Positions 33,045 through 44,411 of a stretch of DNA of 64,000 bases are shown one piece after another. The notes beneath the pieces are model-generated. The model saw only the letters and a list, made by a program, of their open reading frames with translations, did not search any database and was not told where the DNA came from. The translations under genes were made by a program, and so were the position numbers. Source of the DNA: Eustoma russellianum (lineage: Eukaryota > Streptophyta > Magnoliopsida > Gentianales > Gentianaceae); contig AP025042.1 in NCBI GenBank assembly GCA_036186865.1, positions 15,021,298 to 15,085,297 on the forward strand, in the 5' to 3' direction. The stretch's first letter is position 1. Each line of letters begins with the position of its first letter.

Positions 33045-36000
33045 TTATTCGAAAAGTTGTGGATATCTCTGTCGCATTTGCTCCTCAAGCTCCCAAGTCG
33101 CCTCGCGCTCGGTGTGATTGGTCCACTGCACTTTGACATAAGGGATGACTCGGTGCCTCAACACTTGGTCCTTGCGATCCACTATTCTGATAGGAGTCTC
33201 CTCATACGTAATGTCCGGTCGGATCCTCAACGGTGGCGCATCCAAAACATGGCTCGGGTCCGGAACATATTTCCTCAACTGAGAAACGTGAAATATGTTG
33301 TGAACTTGAGCCAAGGCAGGGGGTAATGCTAATCGGTAGGCCAGCGTACCAACCCTCTCGAGTACCTCATAAGGGCCAATGTAGCGAGGCTTCAGTTTAC
33401 CCTTTATACCGAATCGCGAAACCCCCTTCGTAGGTGACACTCTCAAGTAAACCTTCTCGCCCACGTCAAATTCGAGTGGACGTCGTTTCGAATCGGCCCA
33501 ACTCTTGCTTCTGTCTTGAGCAACCTTTAGTCTATCTCGTATCAGCTTTACTTTCTCTCTAGTCTGCTCAACCAACCCAGGGCCGGTAATAACACGCTCA
33601 CCGACCTCATCCCAATGAACATGGGACCTGCACTTACGTCCATAGAGCGCCTCAAAGGGTGCCATGCCGATGGCACTGTGATGACTGTTGTTGTAAGAGA
33701 ATTCAATGAGCTTGATCATACCGTCCCAGTTCCCCTTGAAGTCCAATGCGCACGCTCTCAACATGTCCTCTAAGGTCTGAATGGTCCTCTCAGACTGCTC
33801 GTCTGTCTGTGGATGGAAAGCGGTACTCAGTCGCAGCTCCGTCCCCAACCTTTTTTGACAAGCTGACCAAAAGCAAGAGGTGAACTTCGAATCACGGTCT
33901 GAGACGATACTGACTGGGACTCCGTGTAGGCTAACAACATCATCAATATATAACGTCACCAGTCTTTCCACGGTCACATCACTAGGCACGGGTAGAAAGT
34001 GAGCAGTCTTCGTCAATCGATCAACAATCACCCAGATCATGTCGTTACCGTTTCTTGTTTTTGGAAGTCCTGCTACAAAGTCCATCGTCACATGCTCCCA
34101 CTTCCATTCCGGTATCTCTAACAGTAACATCAAACCTCCCGGCCTCTGATGCTCTGCCTTAACCTGCTAACAAACGAGGCATCTCTCAATAAACTCAGCA
34201 ATGTGTCTTTTCCTCCCACTCCACCAGTAGTGTTTCTTTAGATCATTATACATCTTCGTAGCACCGGGGTGGATCGACAACTTCGAATTGTGTGCCTCCT
34301 TCAGCAATTCCCTCCTTAGCTCCTCATCATCAGGCACGCACAATCTTCCTTGGTACCAAATACTGCCATCGTCATGTATTTGGAAGCCCTCAATTAGATT
34401 GGTCAACATCCTATCTCGGACATCTCTAAGCGTCACATCCTCCTTTTGCGCCTCTTTGATTCGCTCAACTAGAGATGGTGTAATGACTAAGGCCGCCAGA
34501 ACGTTAGCAGTGGATTCAACAATATCGAGATCAAACTCTGCCATCTCTTTCTCTAGTGGTGTCTGTATGGCGTGATTAGACTTTCTACTCAAGGCATCAG
34601 CAACTCGGTTTGCCTTCTCCGGATGATAACTAATTGTTAGGTCGTAGTCCTTCAGTAGCTCAAGCCATCTCCTCTGACGCATATTCAATTCTTTCTGTGT
34701 GAACAAATATTTCAAGCTCTTATGATCGGTAAAGACCTTGCACTTCACACCATATAGGTAATGACGCCAAATATTTAGCGCAAACACCACCGCTGCTAAC
34801 TCCAGATCATGGGTCGGGTAATTTTGCTCATATTGCTTCAACTGTCTCGATGCGTATGCGATAACCCTACCTCCTTGCATTAACACGCATCCTAGTCCAT
34901 TCTTCGAGGCGTCGCTGTAGATGACAAATCCTTCAGTGCCGGAGGGTTGCGCCAACACTGGTGCAGTCGTCAATTTCTGCTTCAACTCTGTAAAGCTTTT
35001 CTCACACTCGGAGGTCCATACAAACTTAGTCTTTTTCTGAGTCAGTCGACTCAGTGGTGCTGCAATCCTCGAAAATCCCTCGACAAACTTGCGATAATAA
35101 CCGGCAAGGCCAAGGAAGCCGCGTACCTCAGTGACGTTAGTAGGTCGTGGCCATTCTGTGATCGCCTCTATCTTCTTTGGGTCAACCGAAATACCTTCCT
35201 CAGAAATTACGTGGCCCAGGAAGGTCACACTCTTCAACCAGAATTCGCACTTACTGAACTTAGCATACAACTTCTTCTTTCTGAGAGTCTCCAGTACCTC
35301 CTGCAAGTGTTCAGCAGGAGGCTCCTCATTAGGTGAGTACACCAAGATGTCGTCGATGAACACCACCACAAAATGGTCCAACTGCTCCCTGAATACTGTG
35401 TTCATCAGATCCATGAAAGCCGCAGGCGCATTCGTTAGTCCAAAGGGCATTACAAGAAACTCGTAGTACCCATATCGAGTGCGGAACGCAGTCTTTGCTA
35501 TGTCTTCTGCCTTAATCCTTAGCTGATGGTAGCCTGATCGCAGGTCAATCTTCGAGAATACCCTGGCACCCTGCACGCAACTTTCGTTGTACACCAGTTG
35601 ATATACCAAGTAACCGAATTCACAATAATTTATTAAAGACATTACCTTCAATTGATCAAATAGGTCGTCGATCCTTGGTAGTGGGTATTTATTCTTTATT
35701 GTGATCTTGTTCAACTCACGATAATCGATACATAGTCTCATAGTACCGTCTTTTTTCTTCACAAACAATACTGGTGCTCCCCAGGGTGAAACACTAGGCC
35801 TAATAAATTTTCTGTCCAGTAGCTCCTGTAACTGCTCCTTAAGTTCTTTTAACTCTGCTGGTGCCATCCTATATGGTGCCTTCGAGATCGGCTCGGCTCC
35901 AGGTACGAGGTCGATCTCGAACTCCATTTCTCTGCTCGGTGGCAAACCTGGTAACTCGTCGGGAAAGACATCCTTAAAATCTCGTACCACTGGAATATCC

Positions 36001-36487
36001 TCAATCGATGGCGTCTCAACACTGGCATTTAGAGCATATACAAGAAAACCCTCAGCTCCTTTCTTTAACGCCCGAGAAGCCTGTGCTGCGGTAATATAGA
36101 TTTTCCTAGAGGACTTCTTCAATTTGACATCCCCCTGGAAGATGGTCTCTCTCTTATCTAGTGTCTGCATACTGACCTGTCTCTGGCGGCAGTCGATGTT
36201 AGCACTGTATTTCGCCATGAAGTCCATGCCCAGAATAATGTCAAAATCTTGCATCTGGATCGGAATCAGAGTGGCGGAGAACTCGAGCTCATTAATCTCC
36301 AACGGGCAATCCTTGTACTGATAATGAGATACTAACACTTGATCCCCTGCGGCTTGAACACGATATGGAATCTCTAGCCGTTCTGGTAGGATACCTAGGT
36401 TCTTGGCAAATCTCCTAGCAACGAATGAGTGGCTAGCACCACTATCGAATAGAACGTATGCTGGGACTTGGTTAATTAATATTTCCC
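33045..36487 (-). pseudogene. Element 2 pol: protease, RT, RNase H, integrase, chromodomain (one stop)
   Basis: One long frame. Protease has VLFDSGASHSFV near 36445 and the second motif IILGMDF. RT has LFVKKKDG, DLRSGYHQL, VMPFGLTNAP and the catalytic FIDDILVYS near 35350, and contains a 75-nt in-frame intron-like insert (35571-35645). RNase H has YSDASKNGLG and TDHKSLKYL. Integrase has the H2C2 finger ending CLVC, TMDFV, SDRDSKF and the Glu of the region DEQSERTIQT. The C-terminus (33045-33240) has PYVKVQWTNH and ATWELE, a chromodomain-like fold that in this lineage targets chromatin. An in-frame TAG at 34167-34169 replaces a Gln codon just after CLVC; without it the frame is open to 33045. 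Products would be made in the cytoplasm and act in virus-like particles. Confidence 0.92.
35571..35645 (-). other. RT intron of element 2
   Basis: 75 nt, minus strand AAG|GTAATG to GTGCAG|GGT. It is in frame and has no stop, so it adds 25 residues between DQLK and GARVF, two motifs that are adjacent in related RTs. Element 3 has a 73-nt GTAAGT to GCAG segment at the same position (51856-51928), in the same phase, with a different sequence. Splicing is inferred. Confidence 0.75.
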
Positions 36488-36587
36488 CTAACAGGTTCAT
36501 AGTTATTCACATAGCACAAATCATCAAAACAAAGAGAAAATATATGTTTAAGATTTTAAAATAATAATTGCTTAAATTTAAACGTAC
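36488..36587 (-). other. Gag/pol boundary intron of element 2
   Basis: 100 nt, minus strand CACCG|GTACGTTT to CTGTTAG|GGGAA, AT-rich. Read through, Gag ends at a TAA within 13 codons; spliced, gag and protease join in one frame (phase 1, within a Gly codon). Element 3 has the equivalent 77-nt segment at 52758-52834 with the same phase and the same early stop. Confidence 0.75.
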
Positions 36588-37758
36588 CGGTGACTACGTC
36601 TCCGACCTCCTGTAGCTCCGCGTCTGTCATGACATGCACTTGAGCGTTGGTCTTTCCTTTTCCTCTCTGCCGCGTCTGACCCTGTGGCGGAGGTGCTTGT
36701 GCCGGTGTAGGGCACTCTCTAGCATAATGTTCTTGTTTGCCGCAATTGTATCAAACCTGCTGAGCTCTCCAACACAGTCCCCTATGGGGACGACCACACT
36801 GAGCACATGCTGGGGGTGGCGGTCCAACCGCCCTGAGTGGCTGCGCTGCCGTCACTGTAGCACCCTCGATCATCAGTGGTCGAGTCGCCGATCCCTGACC
36901 CTGCTGTGGTGGCCCGGAGAATCGCCCGGTCGGATGTCGGCGCGGAATCTTTAACCATCTCCCTGATCTCCCAGAACGGAACTCCTCCCGCGATCTCTTG
37001 GCCCTGTCGGCCGATGCAACCCTCGCAAGGTCACCCTCGACCTTACGACACACCTCTAACAATCCCTCGAAAGTGGTAGGCTGGGCACATATAATCAGTG
37101 ATTGAATGCGTGAGCTCAAACCCGTCTCGAATTTCAACATCTTAGCCTTCTCGTCGTCTATGATGGCAGGCATGTATCTCCCAAGCGCATGAAATCTCTC
37201 AGAATACTGATCAACAGTCATAGACCCCTGGGTCAGGAGCTGAAACTCTGTCATCCTCCTCTGAATGGCACTCTCAGGAACGTAGTGCCTTTTGTACTCC
37301 TCCCTAAACTGGGCCCAAGTCGGCGGTGTGGTCCGTCTGTGTATCACACCCTGCCACCATCGCTCTGCGTCGCCCTCCAAAAATGGTACCACCACATCCA
37401 CTTTCAGGTCATCCAGAACCTCTAACAACCTCAACTGCTCAGATACGTTCTTGAGCCAAATCTCTGCCTCCTCTGGTCGGGTGGTACCCCTGAACATAGG
37501 TCTCCGGGAGTGCTGCATCTCCCGGTAAAAGAATCGAAGCCCCTGAGGTGGTGGTGGTGGTGGTGGTGGTGTTTGTGGCGGTTGCTGCTGCTGTTGCTGC
37601 AGTTGTTTCTGCTGTTGTTGCAGGTGAGCCATCTGCACCTGCTGCTGGGCCAGCAAGGCAGTCAGAGTGGCCAGCGTATCTGCCAGTACGTGGGGAATGC
37701 CCCCCTGACCCTGCTGATCATCGCTGTTGTTACCAGCCGGATCACGTCGTGGAGGCAT
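36588..37758 (-). pseudogene. Element 2 gag (one stop in the zinc region)
   Basis: The start at 37758 (MPPRRDPAGNN) was chosen because the same MPP start occurs in element 1 and it follows the leader acceptor. A Gln/Pro-rich stretch (about residues 35-70, poly-Gln then poly-Pro) precedes the retrotransposon Gag domain (about 85-225, RPEEAEIWLKNVSEQL, FLEGDAERWW, TWAQFREEYKRHYVP). A basic segment follows, then CAQCGRPHRGLC. A TGA at 36751-36753 follows and a second knuckle (YNCGKQEHYAREC) lies beyond it in the same frame. The product would be the capsid/nucleocapsid. The stop would remove the last knuckle and any fusion to Pol. Confidence 0.9.
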
Positions 37759-37761
37759 TTT

Positions 37762-37857
37762 CTGAAATCCAAGTTCATGAGACGAAATCAAATTAGTCAA
37801 TAGGAAGTTAAATGGTGGAATGCGGATAAGTCGAATATTTAAACAAGAAAAGCTCAC
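37762..37857 (-). other. Probable leader intron of element 2
   Basis: 96 nt, minus strand GCCGATG|GTGAGC to GATTTCAG|AAAATG, with TGACTAAT near position -38. The donor context and branch motif match element 1 (4099-4192) while the interior differs. The whole segment is open, so unspliced RNA could start Gag further upstream. Splicing is inferred. Confidence 0.5.
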
Positions 37858-38002
37858 CATCGGCACACACCTCCCATAACCCGATCATAACTTAGGTCTA
37901 AAATCATTCCTTAAGTCTACTTTGTTTATTAGGGGTAAAATCGTAGCTTATGTCTAACTGTTCTAATTAATCCTGCATTTCCGAGGCGAATCGGAAGCCT
38001 CG

Positions 38003-38014
38003 GCTCTGATACCA
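38003..38014 (-). promoter_or_regulatory. Primer binding site of element 2
   Basis: Minus strand TGGTATCAGAGC, two bases from the LTR end at 38017; an exact initiator-Met tRNA complement. Confidence 0.95.
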
Positions 38015-38016
38015 CC

Positions 38017-40301
38017 TGTAGCTCCCCGCTCCCGAGCCCTAACATCGGGAACAGTGCACCCGCCGTATCTCACTAAGGAGAATACAAAGCGTCGAATCAA
38101 TCTCTTACTTGTCAAAGATGACGTAGAAATTTTTTCGTAGAAACGTAAACATAGCATATATTAAACTTTATTAATCCGTCATTACGTTGCTAAATAAAAA
38201 TTCTGGAAATAAAATAGCGAAGTAGTATGTGGAAAATCCTCAAAATATAAATAAGAACAAATCAGCTGCAGAGTCCCCTCATATCCTAGCCGCAGCTCTC
38301 AACCAGCCCACTCTGCTATGTCCGTCCCGTCCTCAATGAAGATATGCTCGTAGTCCTCATCCGGCTCATCTGGGAAGTAGGGGTGAGTGACAGAAATCAC
38401 CCAGTAGATACCCGCCTCAAACAAATACAAAACGTACATACCGAAATGATATAGCCACATAGCACATAAACATGATATAACACATAGCACATAAATACAA
38501 GATAACATGCATAAGATAAAGTAAATGCGGTAAGTAAAGCACTCCACATACAAATGCGCAAGTACGTGATGCATGCTCAAATAACGTGTCACACCCAACA
38601 AGAATCATGTCATGCAATATGCCCTAGACCTATATGCAATGCATGATCCCGGGATTGACTGGATGCCTGTAGCCCGTGCACTACAATCCACCCTTGCGGA
38701 TGCCCGTGACCCGTACACCACGATCCACCATAACCAAGTATCCATGGCCCGTACACCATGATCCATCATAATCACATACTCATGGCCCGTACACCATGGT
38801 CCTCTCCACTCGAGCGTCTGAGACCCGTACATCTCAGCCCACTCCCAATGCAATGCACGTGCCATGAATGCAACAACAAAATCGCCTGGGGCCCGTACGC
38901 CCATCCTCACCAACTCCGGCACTCAACACTAGTCGTCTGGGGCCCGTACGCTCATCCTCACCATCTCCGGCACTCAATATTTGGCTTAATAAAATTTACG
39001 AACATTGGAAAGTGGTTATTTAGCATTCCTTTTATTTTTCCTTAGCTTGTACTAATTTTCTAGAATTTTCTACTAATTTTCCTTTATTTAATCCTATTTA
39101 TTATTAATTATTTTTAATTACTTACATTTGTCAAAATTCAGAAACTAAGTGAAAATAATTTAATTTTAACCTTTTATATTTTCTGGAATTTATTTGGAAT
39201 TTTCTGATATTTAATTATATTTTTCTGATATTTAAAATGATTTATTTATTATTTTTAAATTTCCAGAAAACAATTTATTAAATTAAAACAAAATTTATTT
39301 ATTTATTTTATTTTATTTTTTTTGCTGGCCGTGTCAGACTCGGCCCGCCATTGCTTCTGGCCTGGCCCGCGGTCCCCGGCCCGTTCCGCTACCCCCCCTT
39401 TTTTTAATATATTAGAGAATTGGGCCGGCCTGCCTTCGGTCCGGCCAGCTGGCCATCCGGTCCGGCCCGCTGGCCGGCCGCCCATTGACTTTTTTTTATA
39501 GTAAACGTAATTGGGCCTGGTCCTACAGCCGCGGCCCGTTAAGACCCGGCCCGGTCTGCTGCGCCATAGGCCAGCCCGGTCCGCTGCCCCTTTTCCTTTT
39601 TTTTTTATTTTTCCCAGCCGGCGCGTGCACCTCACGCCTGGCGCGTGAGAGCCACCTTCAGCCGCTTCCGACGGCGCGTGTGGCACACGCGCCACCCGTC
39701 CCGCCGATTTTTGATTTCCGAATCCGTTTTTTCTCTATTTCCAGGCTATTTAGACTTGTTTTAAGGCCAAAACGAATTTTTTTTCTTTTTAAAACTTCTC
39801 TAAGTATGGAAATTCTTAACCTTTTGGGTTGATTCAAGAGTATCCCCATTCTAATCCAATCCTACCACCCAATTCATAAGCATACAAGTACATGGCAGCA
39901 ATTAAACAACTATCTCATGCTTTTTTTTTCCAATCATAACAAACACAATCAAATATTTAAACAAATAAAAAGAAAAGCATCACATAAAATATATCATCAA
40001 GCATGCATGGATCATACCCATTTGAGGGGGAAGAGGCACCTACCTCGATTAACGATACCAATAAATTCGACGGACTAAGATTTGGATTCGGGGCCTCGCC
40101 TTCCTTCTTCTTCTTCTCTCTTTTTTTTTTCTCTTCTCCCTAGCCGTGCGTGTGTGTGTCGTTTGGGTGATATGCGTGTATGTGTATATAGGGTGGGGGA
40201 GTTAGGGTAGATTTTTAGGTTTTCCCATTTGATTTTGGTTTAGGTTTCCTAATGTGATTCTAATACTATTAGTTTATAGTTATCTTTATTATCATCATCA
40301 C

Positions 40302-40393
<92 letters not shown>

Positions 40394-40425
40394 CTTATTT
40401 GGTAACATTAAAGTATACATATATC

Positions 40426-40475
<50 letters not shown>

Positions 40476-40491
40476 TTTTCCGGCCATAACA
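38017..40491 (-). repeat. 5' LTR of element 2
   Basis: 2475 bp, TGTAGCTCCCC to GGCCATAACA, closely matching 30534-32998 in every block, with (ATT)n at 40303-40394 and a longer (AT)n at about 40430-40474. The differences from the 3' LTR are scattered substitutions and repeat-length changes. Confidence 0.95.
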
Positions 40492-40496
40492 GTATT

Positions 40497-42149
40497 TTGG
40501 TGCCTTAAGTCTGAATAGACTTGTCCTTGTTGTCTTTTTAATGTGTCATCAAGTCTAGTTGTCATAACTTGATTAGTTTGACTTTATCACCTTATTTACT
40601 AGTCAAAACTCCATTTGTCCACCATGGCACATACAGGTTGAGTTTTTTTTGCTATTGCAAAGATTCCAATAATCTGAATTTTGTGTCACAAATGAGAGGA
40701 TATATGTAATAGTTGGATTGTTGTGCATAAGAACTGTCACCATCTTATCCTCTCTATATTTCCAACAATGCAACCAACTTTGAGATGATGAGGGCTGTAT
40801 CTTTCAGCCTTTTTGGCCGATTTTCAGATAGGAAAATTCAATATTATTTTCATCATTTTCAATAAAAAAAATGCCAACCAATGGCAATTCAAAATACCAA
40901 GCATATTTTCTCCAATAAAGAGAAAATAGTAGAAATTATATTTCCTCCTCTATCTCCTATCTTTACCCATTTTGAGATGTAAAGGGAGCACAAAATATTG
41001 TATTTTGTTACTTTGCAAACTTCACAAAGATTATAACTTGTCTAACAACTTGTGTAAAAACTTCAGAAATAAAGTTTTGACAAAGTTTTCTTCTTTCCCT
41101 ATGTTATTGGTCAATTTTCTTGAGGTAAAAATGCACAAACCTTGTAACAAATTTTTGTTGACCAAGTCTTCCTTTTCAGTTACTAAGGCTGTCCTCTTTG
41201 ATTGTGTAACGGCCATATAATTTGTCTTCATCAAAATCAATACAACTATATATGACAAAATAAATGTCACATATTAAATTTCAACCTATGGTTGATGAGC
41301 ATAAATATGTGGAAGTCTAGAAAACTGTATAATAAATAGCGTGACACAATACAAAATAAATTTGTTTTATATTCACTACACCCTTCTGCCAGAAGAATAA
41401 AGTACGTATCGATGACATGGTAGAATGTGTTTGAGGTGGCGCCAAGTAAGATAAAATCATTAAATGAGGTGGATATCATGTAGGACAAAGATAAGAAAGT
41501 CCTTTTTGTTATAACCAGCGTTGTCCCAAATACCACTATAACCAATGTCATGACTTGTCCCATGAAAAGTGAACAAGTTTCATGATGTGTGTCACAACGA
41601 TACCCTTAAATTTGTCATAACATGTCTCATAATGGAGTATACTCGATCAAATAAAATCATACGACTTTCGTCTGTCATAGTAAGCTTGCTAAGTTTTTTA
41701 TGCATGTTAGTGACATGACCCTAAGATATATATAAACAACATTAAAGCTTCAATACATACGCACACATACATACTTAAATCACGTCATTAAAATCATTCA
41801 AGACATTTTCACAACATTATCTTTCTTTTGAATGATTTTTAAAATAACCTACATTATTTAAGATACCACTGGCCAATCTCATATTTCTTAATGATATCTC
41901 CTATTTGTTACAACCTCCCTCTTAACACATGTTGATTCGATTTTTTTTATTATTTTCAAAACAGCTTCCCCTCAAATATTTATAACCTCCAATCATATCA
42001 TATCACAATCTTGGTCAAATCTCAACAATCTGATCTCTAAATCATGTAACTTCTGTCCGTCTTTATTTTGCAAATCAACAAGTCATGTAAGTATGCAAAT
42101 CGCGCGCAAAAATAGCATAACTTATCATACCTAAGTTATTTTCTATATT
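40497..42149. other. Unassigned AT-rich DNA
   Basis: Continues the target of element 2 (TTTGGTGCC resumes at 40495). No convincing coding frame, LTR end or RNA gene seen. Short frames near 41031-41270 and 41267-41563 on the minus strand have no recognisable motif. Confidence 0.4.
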
Positions 42150-42750
42150 TCAAAGATAGATTGATTCAAAGGTTTAGTTATGATATCCACGACTTGGTTT
42201 TCAATTCTAACACGATCTATAACAATATTGTTAGTATTTACATGATCACAAGGATTTTGATATCTGACATCAATATGTTTAGTTCTAAAGTGCAATACAG
42301 GATTCTTAGATAAATTAATGGAGATATTGATATCACAAAATATGGGGATTTTATTAACAGCAATTCAAAAATCAGATAATTGTTCACAAAAGTTGTGTGC
42401 AACAAAGACTCAATGTCATATACTCTGCTCGAGTAGTAGATAAAGCTACGCTAGCTTATTTCTTAAAAAATCATAAAATTAAATTTGTTCTAATGAATTG
42501 ACATGTTTTACTAGTAGATTTTCTGCAATTTTACAACCATCATAGTCAGAATCAGTAAATACATGTAACTCAAATTTAGCATTCTTTTCGTACCGTAGTC
42601 CTGAGTTGAGAGTATGCTTAGTATATCTAAATATTCTTTTTGCTGCGCTGAAATATTGATACCGTAGGGCATGATTTGAAACGTGCACGCATATGTTAGA
42701 TAAATGACATTTTTTTGACTATTTACATTAAATAAGAAGGTCAAAAAATG
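42150..42750 (-). pseudogene. Copia RT/RNase H relic
   Basis: The minus strand reads AAKRIFRYTKHTL, LHVFTDSDYDG (RNase H first Asp motif) near 42545-42590. In other frames it reads residues resembling FCDIN.SINLSKNP, RTKHIDVRY and DIITKPLN near 42160-42360. The order is that of a copia RNase H end. Many stops are present; no flanking LTR is recognised. Confidence 0.75.
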
Positions 42751-42954
42751 CAAAAAAATAAAAATGAGTTAATTAAGAGTGTAAAGCAAGCAAGAATGAC
42801 CAAACTCTAAATTAAGGACATCGACCGTTCAGAGTATTGATCGGACTATAAATTGAGGACAACAAACGTTCAGGCAGAAACTTGAGAAATCCTTTGTCAG
42901 TCAACATACCCTAAACAGCGAATTCTAACTAAAATTCGATACAGCAACAATAAC

Positions 42955-43080
42955 ATTATCCCATTACCTTATTGACTCCTGCCTATGACAGGGTAAAAGG
43001 GGTCGATGTACGCAACCATACTCGTGTTAGAAACACACGGAACTTGTTTTTCGATGACCCATAATGAAAATTACGTTAAG
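42955..43080 (+). mobile_element. SINE-like dispersed repeat, decayed
   Basis: CCTGCCTATGACAGGGTAAA followed by GGGGTCGATGTACGCAACC and a CGTGTTAGAAACACACGGAA stretch resembles the GGGTAAGnGGGGTCGnATGTACGCAnCCTTACC core found in widespread plant SINEs. Ends are not defined. Confidence 0.35.
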
Positions 43081-43426
43081 CTGTGTCGACCAACTGCTAA
43101 TTCACAATATAAGAAGCGTAGCAGTTTAGTGAGCTATTTTGCTTTATTCCATCATATTCTAAAATCAAAGAAGAGTGTGTCATATACTCTATTAGAAATG
43201 GAAAGCGCTAACTAAAATTCGATGTAGGGTGACAAGAAACTCTAAGTAGATTTTGGACAGCACAACGTACTCTGAACAAGGAACATCGAATGTTCATCGC
43301 GATGCTAATTTTGAATAATATAGCCATTTGAAGAGAGAGTTTTTGTCCAATAAATTTTTTTCTATTTCTTATCAGCTCCAATCAATTGGGGAATAAACAC
43401 CAACGTCCATAAGACTATTTTGGAGG
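43081..43426. other. Unassigned stretch
   Basis: No recognised feature; one short frame (43006-43215) without motifs. Confidence 0.3.
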
Positions 43427-44338
43427 TGTTAAGATTATTTTTAAGTGTTTTAGGTGTAAAGATCCACCAAATCAAAGAAGAAAGCTATTTTGAGAGGAAA
43501 AAGAAAGTGAGTGAAATTGAAAAAAACAAGAGGGGCTTGGAGGGTTGCAAAGTGAAGATTCTATTTAAGAGAGAAGTTACAAAGTATTGAGGACATCTAA
43601 ACCATCAAGAAGAACTCTCTCTACTTCATCTTGCACTTGAGTTGTAAACACGATTGTTGCAAAATTGTATAGCTCTTGTATTGCATCTTTACATTCTTTT
43701 GGGAGCTTGTAATCTTCACAAGTGAAGGTTAGTTATTTAATTTACATCAGGTGTCATCCATCTTTAATTCAGAACAAATTACCTTCGGTGAGCTCTTAGG
43801 TAGAGCTCGTTGAGAAAACATGAAGAGACAAGTAGAAAGGTATTAAGCCCTTGTAGTGGCAAAAGTTTTTGAAATTTAAGCTTTGATTTGTAATTGAATA
43901 AGATTGGTTGAGTTTGTTGAAGAAGCTTGTGCCAAAGCGTTGAGCTTTTGTCTTTATCACAATTGAGGGTAAATTGAATGTTGAAGTAATTGTTGAAGAA
44001 TCAAAGAATGCTATTTGGCTCTTGTTTGAGTTCTAGTTGCAGAACAAATTGTAGTAGCTATTAATATTGTAGTTGTTGTTGTAGTAGTTCTTGTTCCCTT
44101 TTGAATGTAATAAGAAAGTTGCTGAAAATCTAATTTGGAAACAAAATGGTATTATAGTAGAATCAAGGGACTCGAACTACAATCAATTTTGTGCAATCTC
44201 CATATTTTTCTTTTTCTTTTGTGTTTATTGAACTGTTGCATTCCAGATTTGCCAACAATCAAAAGAATTGCAAAAATTGATAAAAATCTATTCACACACG
44301 CACCTCCTTCTAGATTGTTGTCTTATTGGAATCTAGTA
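43427..44338 (+). repeat. Probable 5' LTR of a decayed copia element
   Basis: The stretch before a primer-binding-site-like TAGTATCAGAGC (44341-44352, one base off the consensus) and a copia gag. The left end at TGTTAAG (43427) is a guess and the right end has lost its CA. No partner LTR is visible. Confidence 0.35.
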
Positions 44339-44411
44339 AGTAGTATCAGAGCTTAGCCTTGAGTGTTTGGTAAATTCTTACAAGCAGCAAAGGTATAAAG
44401 ATACACTAGTA

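Larger units (their letters stand above)
30534..40491 (-). mobile_element. Element 2: nearly intact chromovirus (Tekay/Del-like)
   Basis: 9958 bp. LTRs at 30534-32998 and 38017-40491, target duplication GTATT at 30529-30533 and 40492-40496, primer binding site at 38003-38014 and polypurine tract at about 32999-33011. Gag and Pol are open apart from one TGA in the Gag zinc region and one TAG before integrase. The LTRs look only a few percent different by eye, so the insertion is the youngest of the chromoviruses here. Three intron-like segments lie in leader, gag/pol boundary and RT. Confidence 0.95.
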
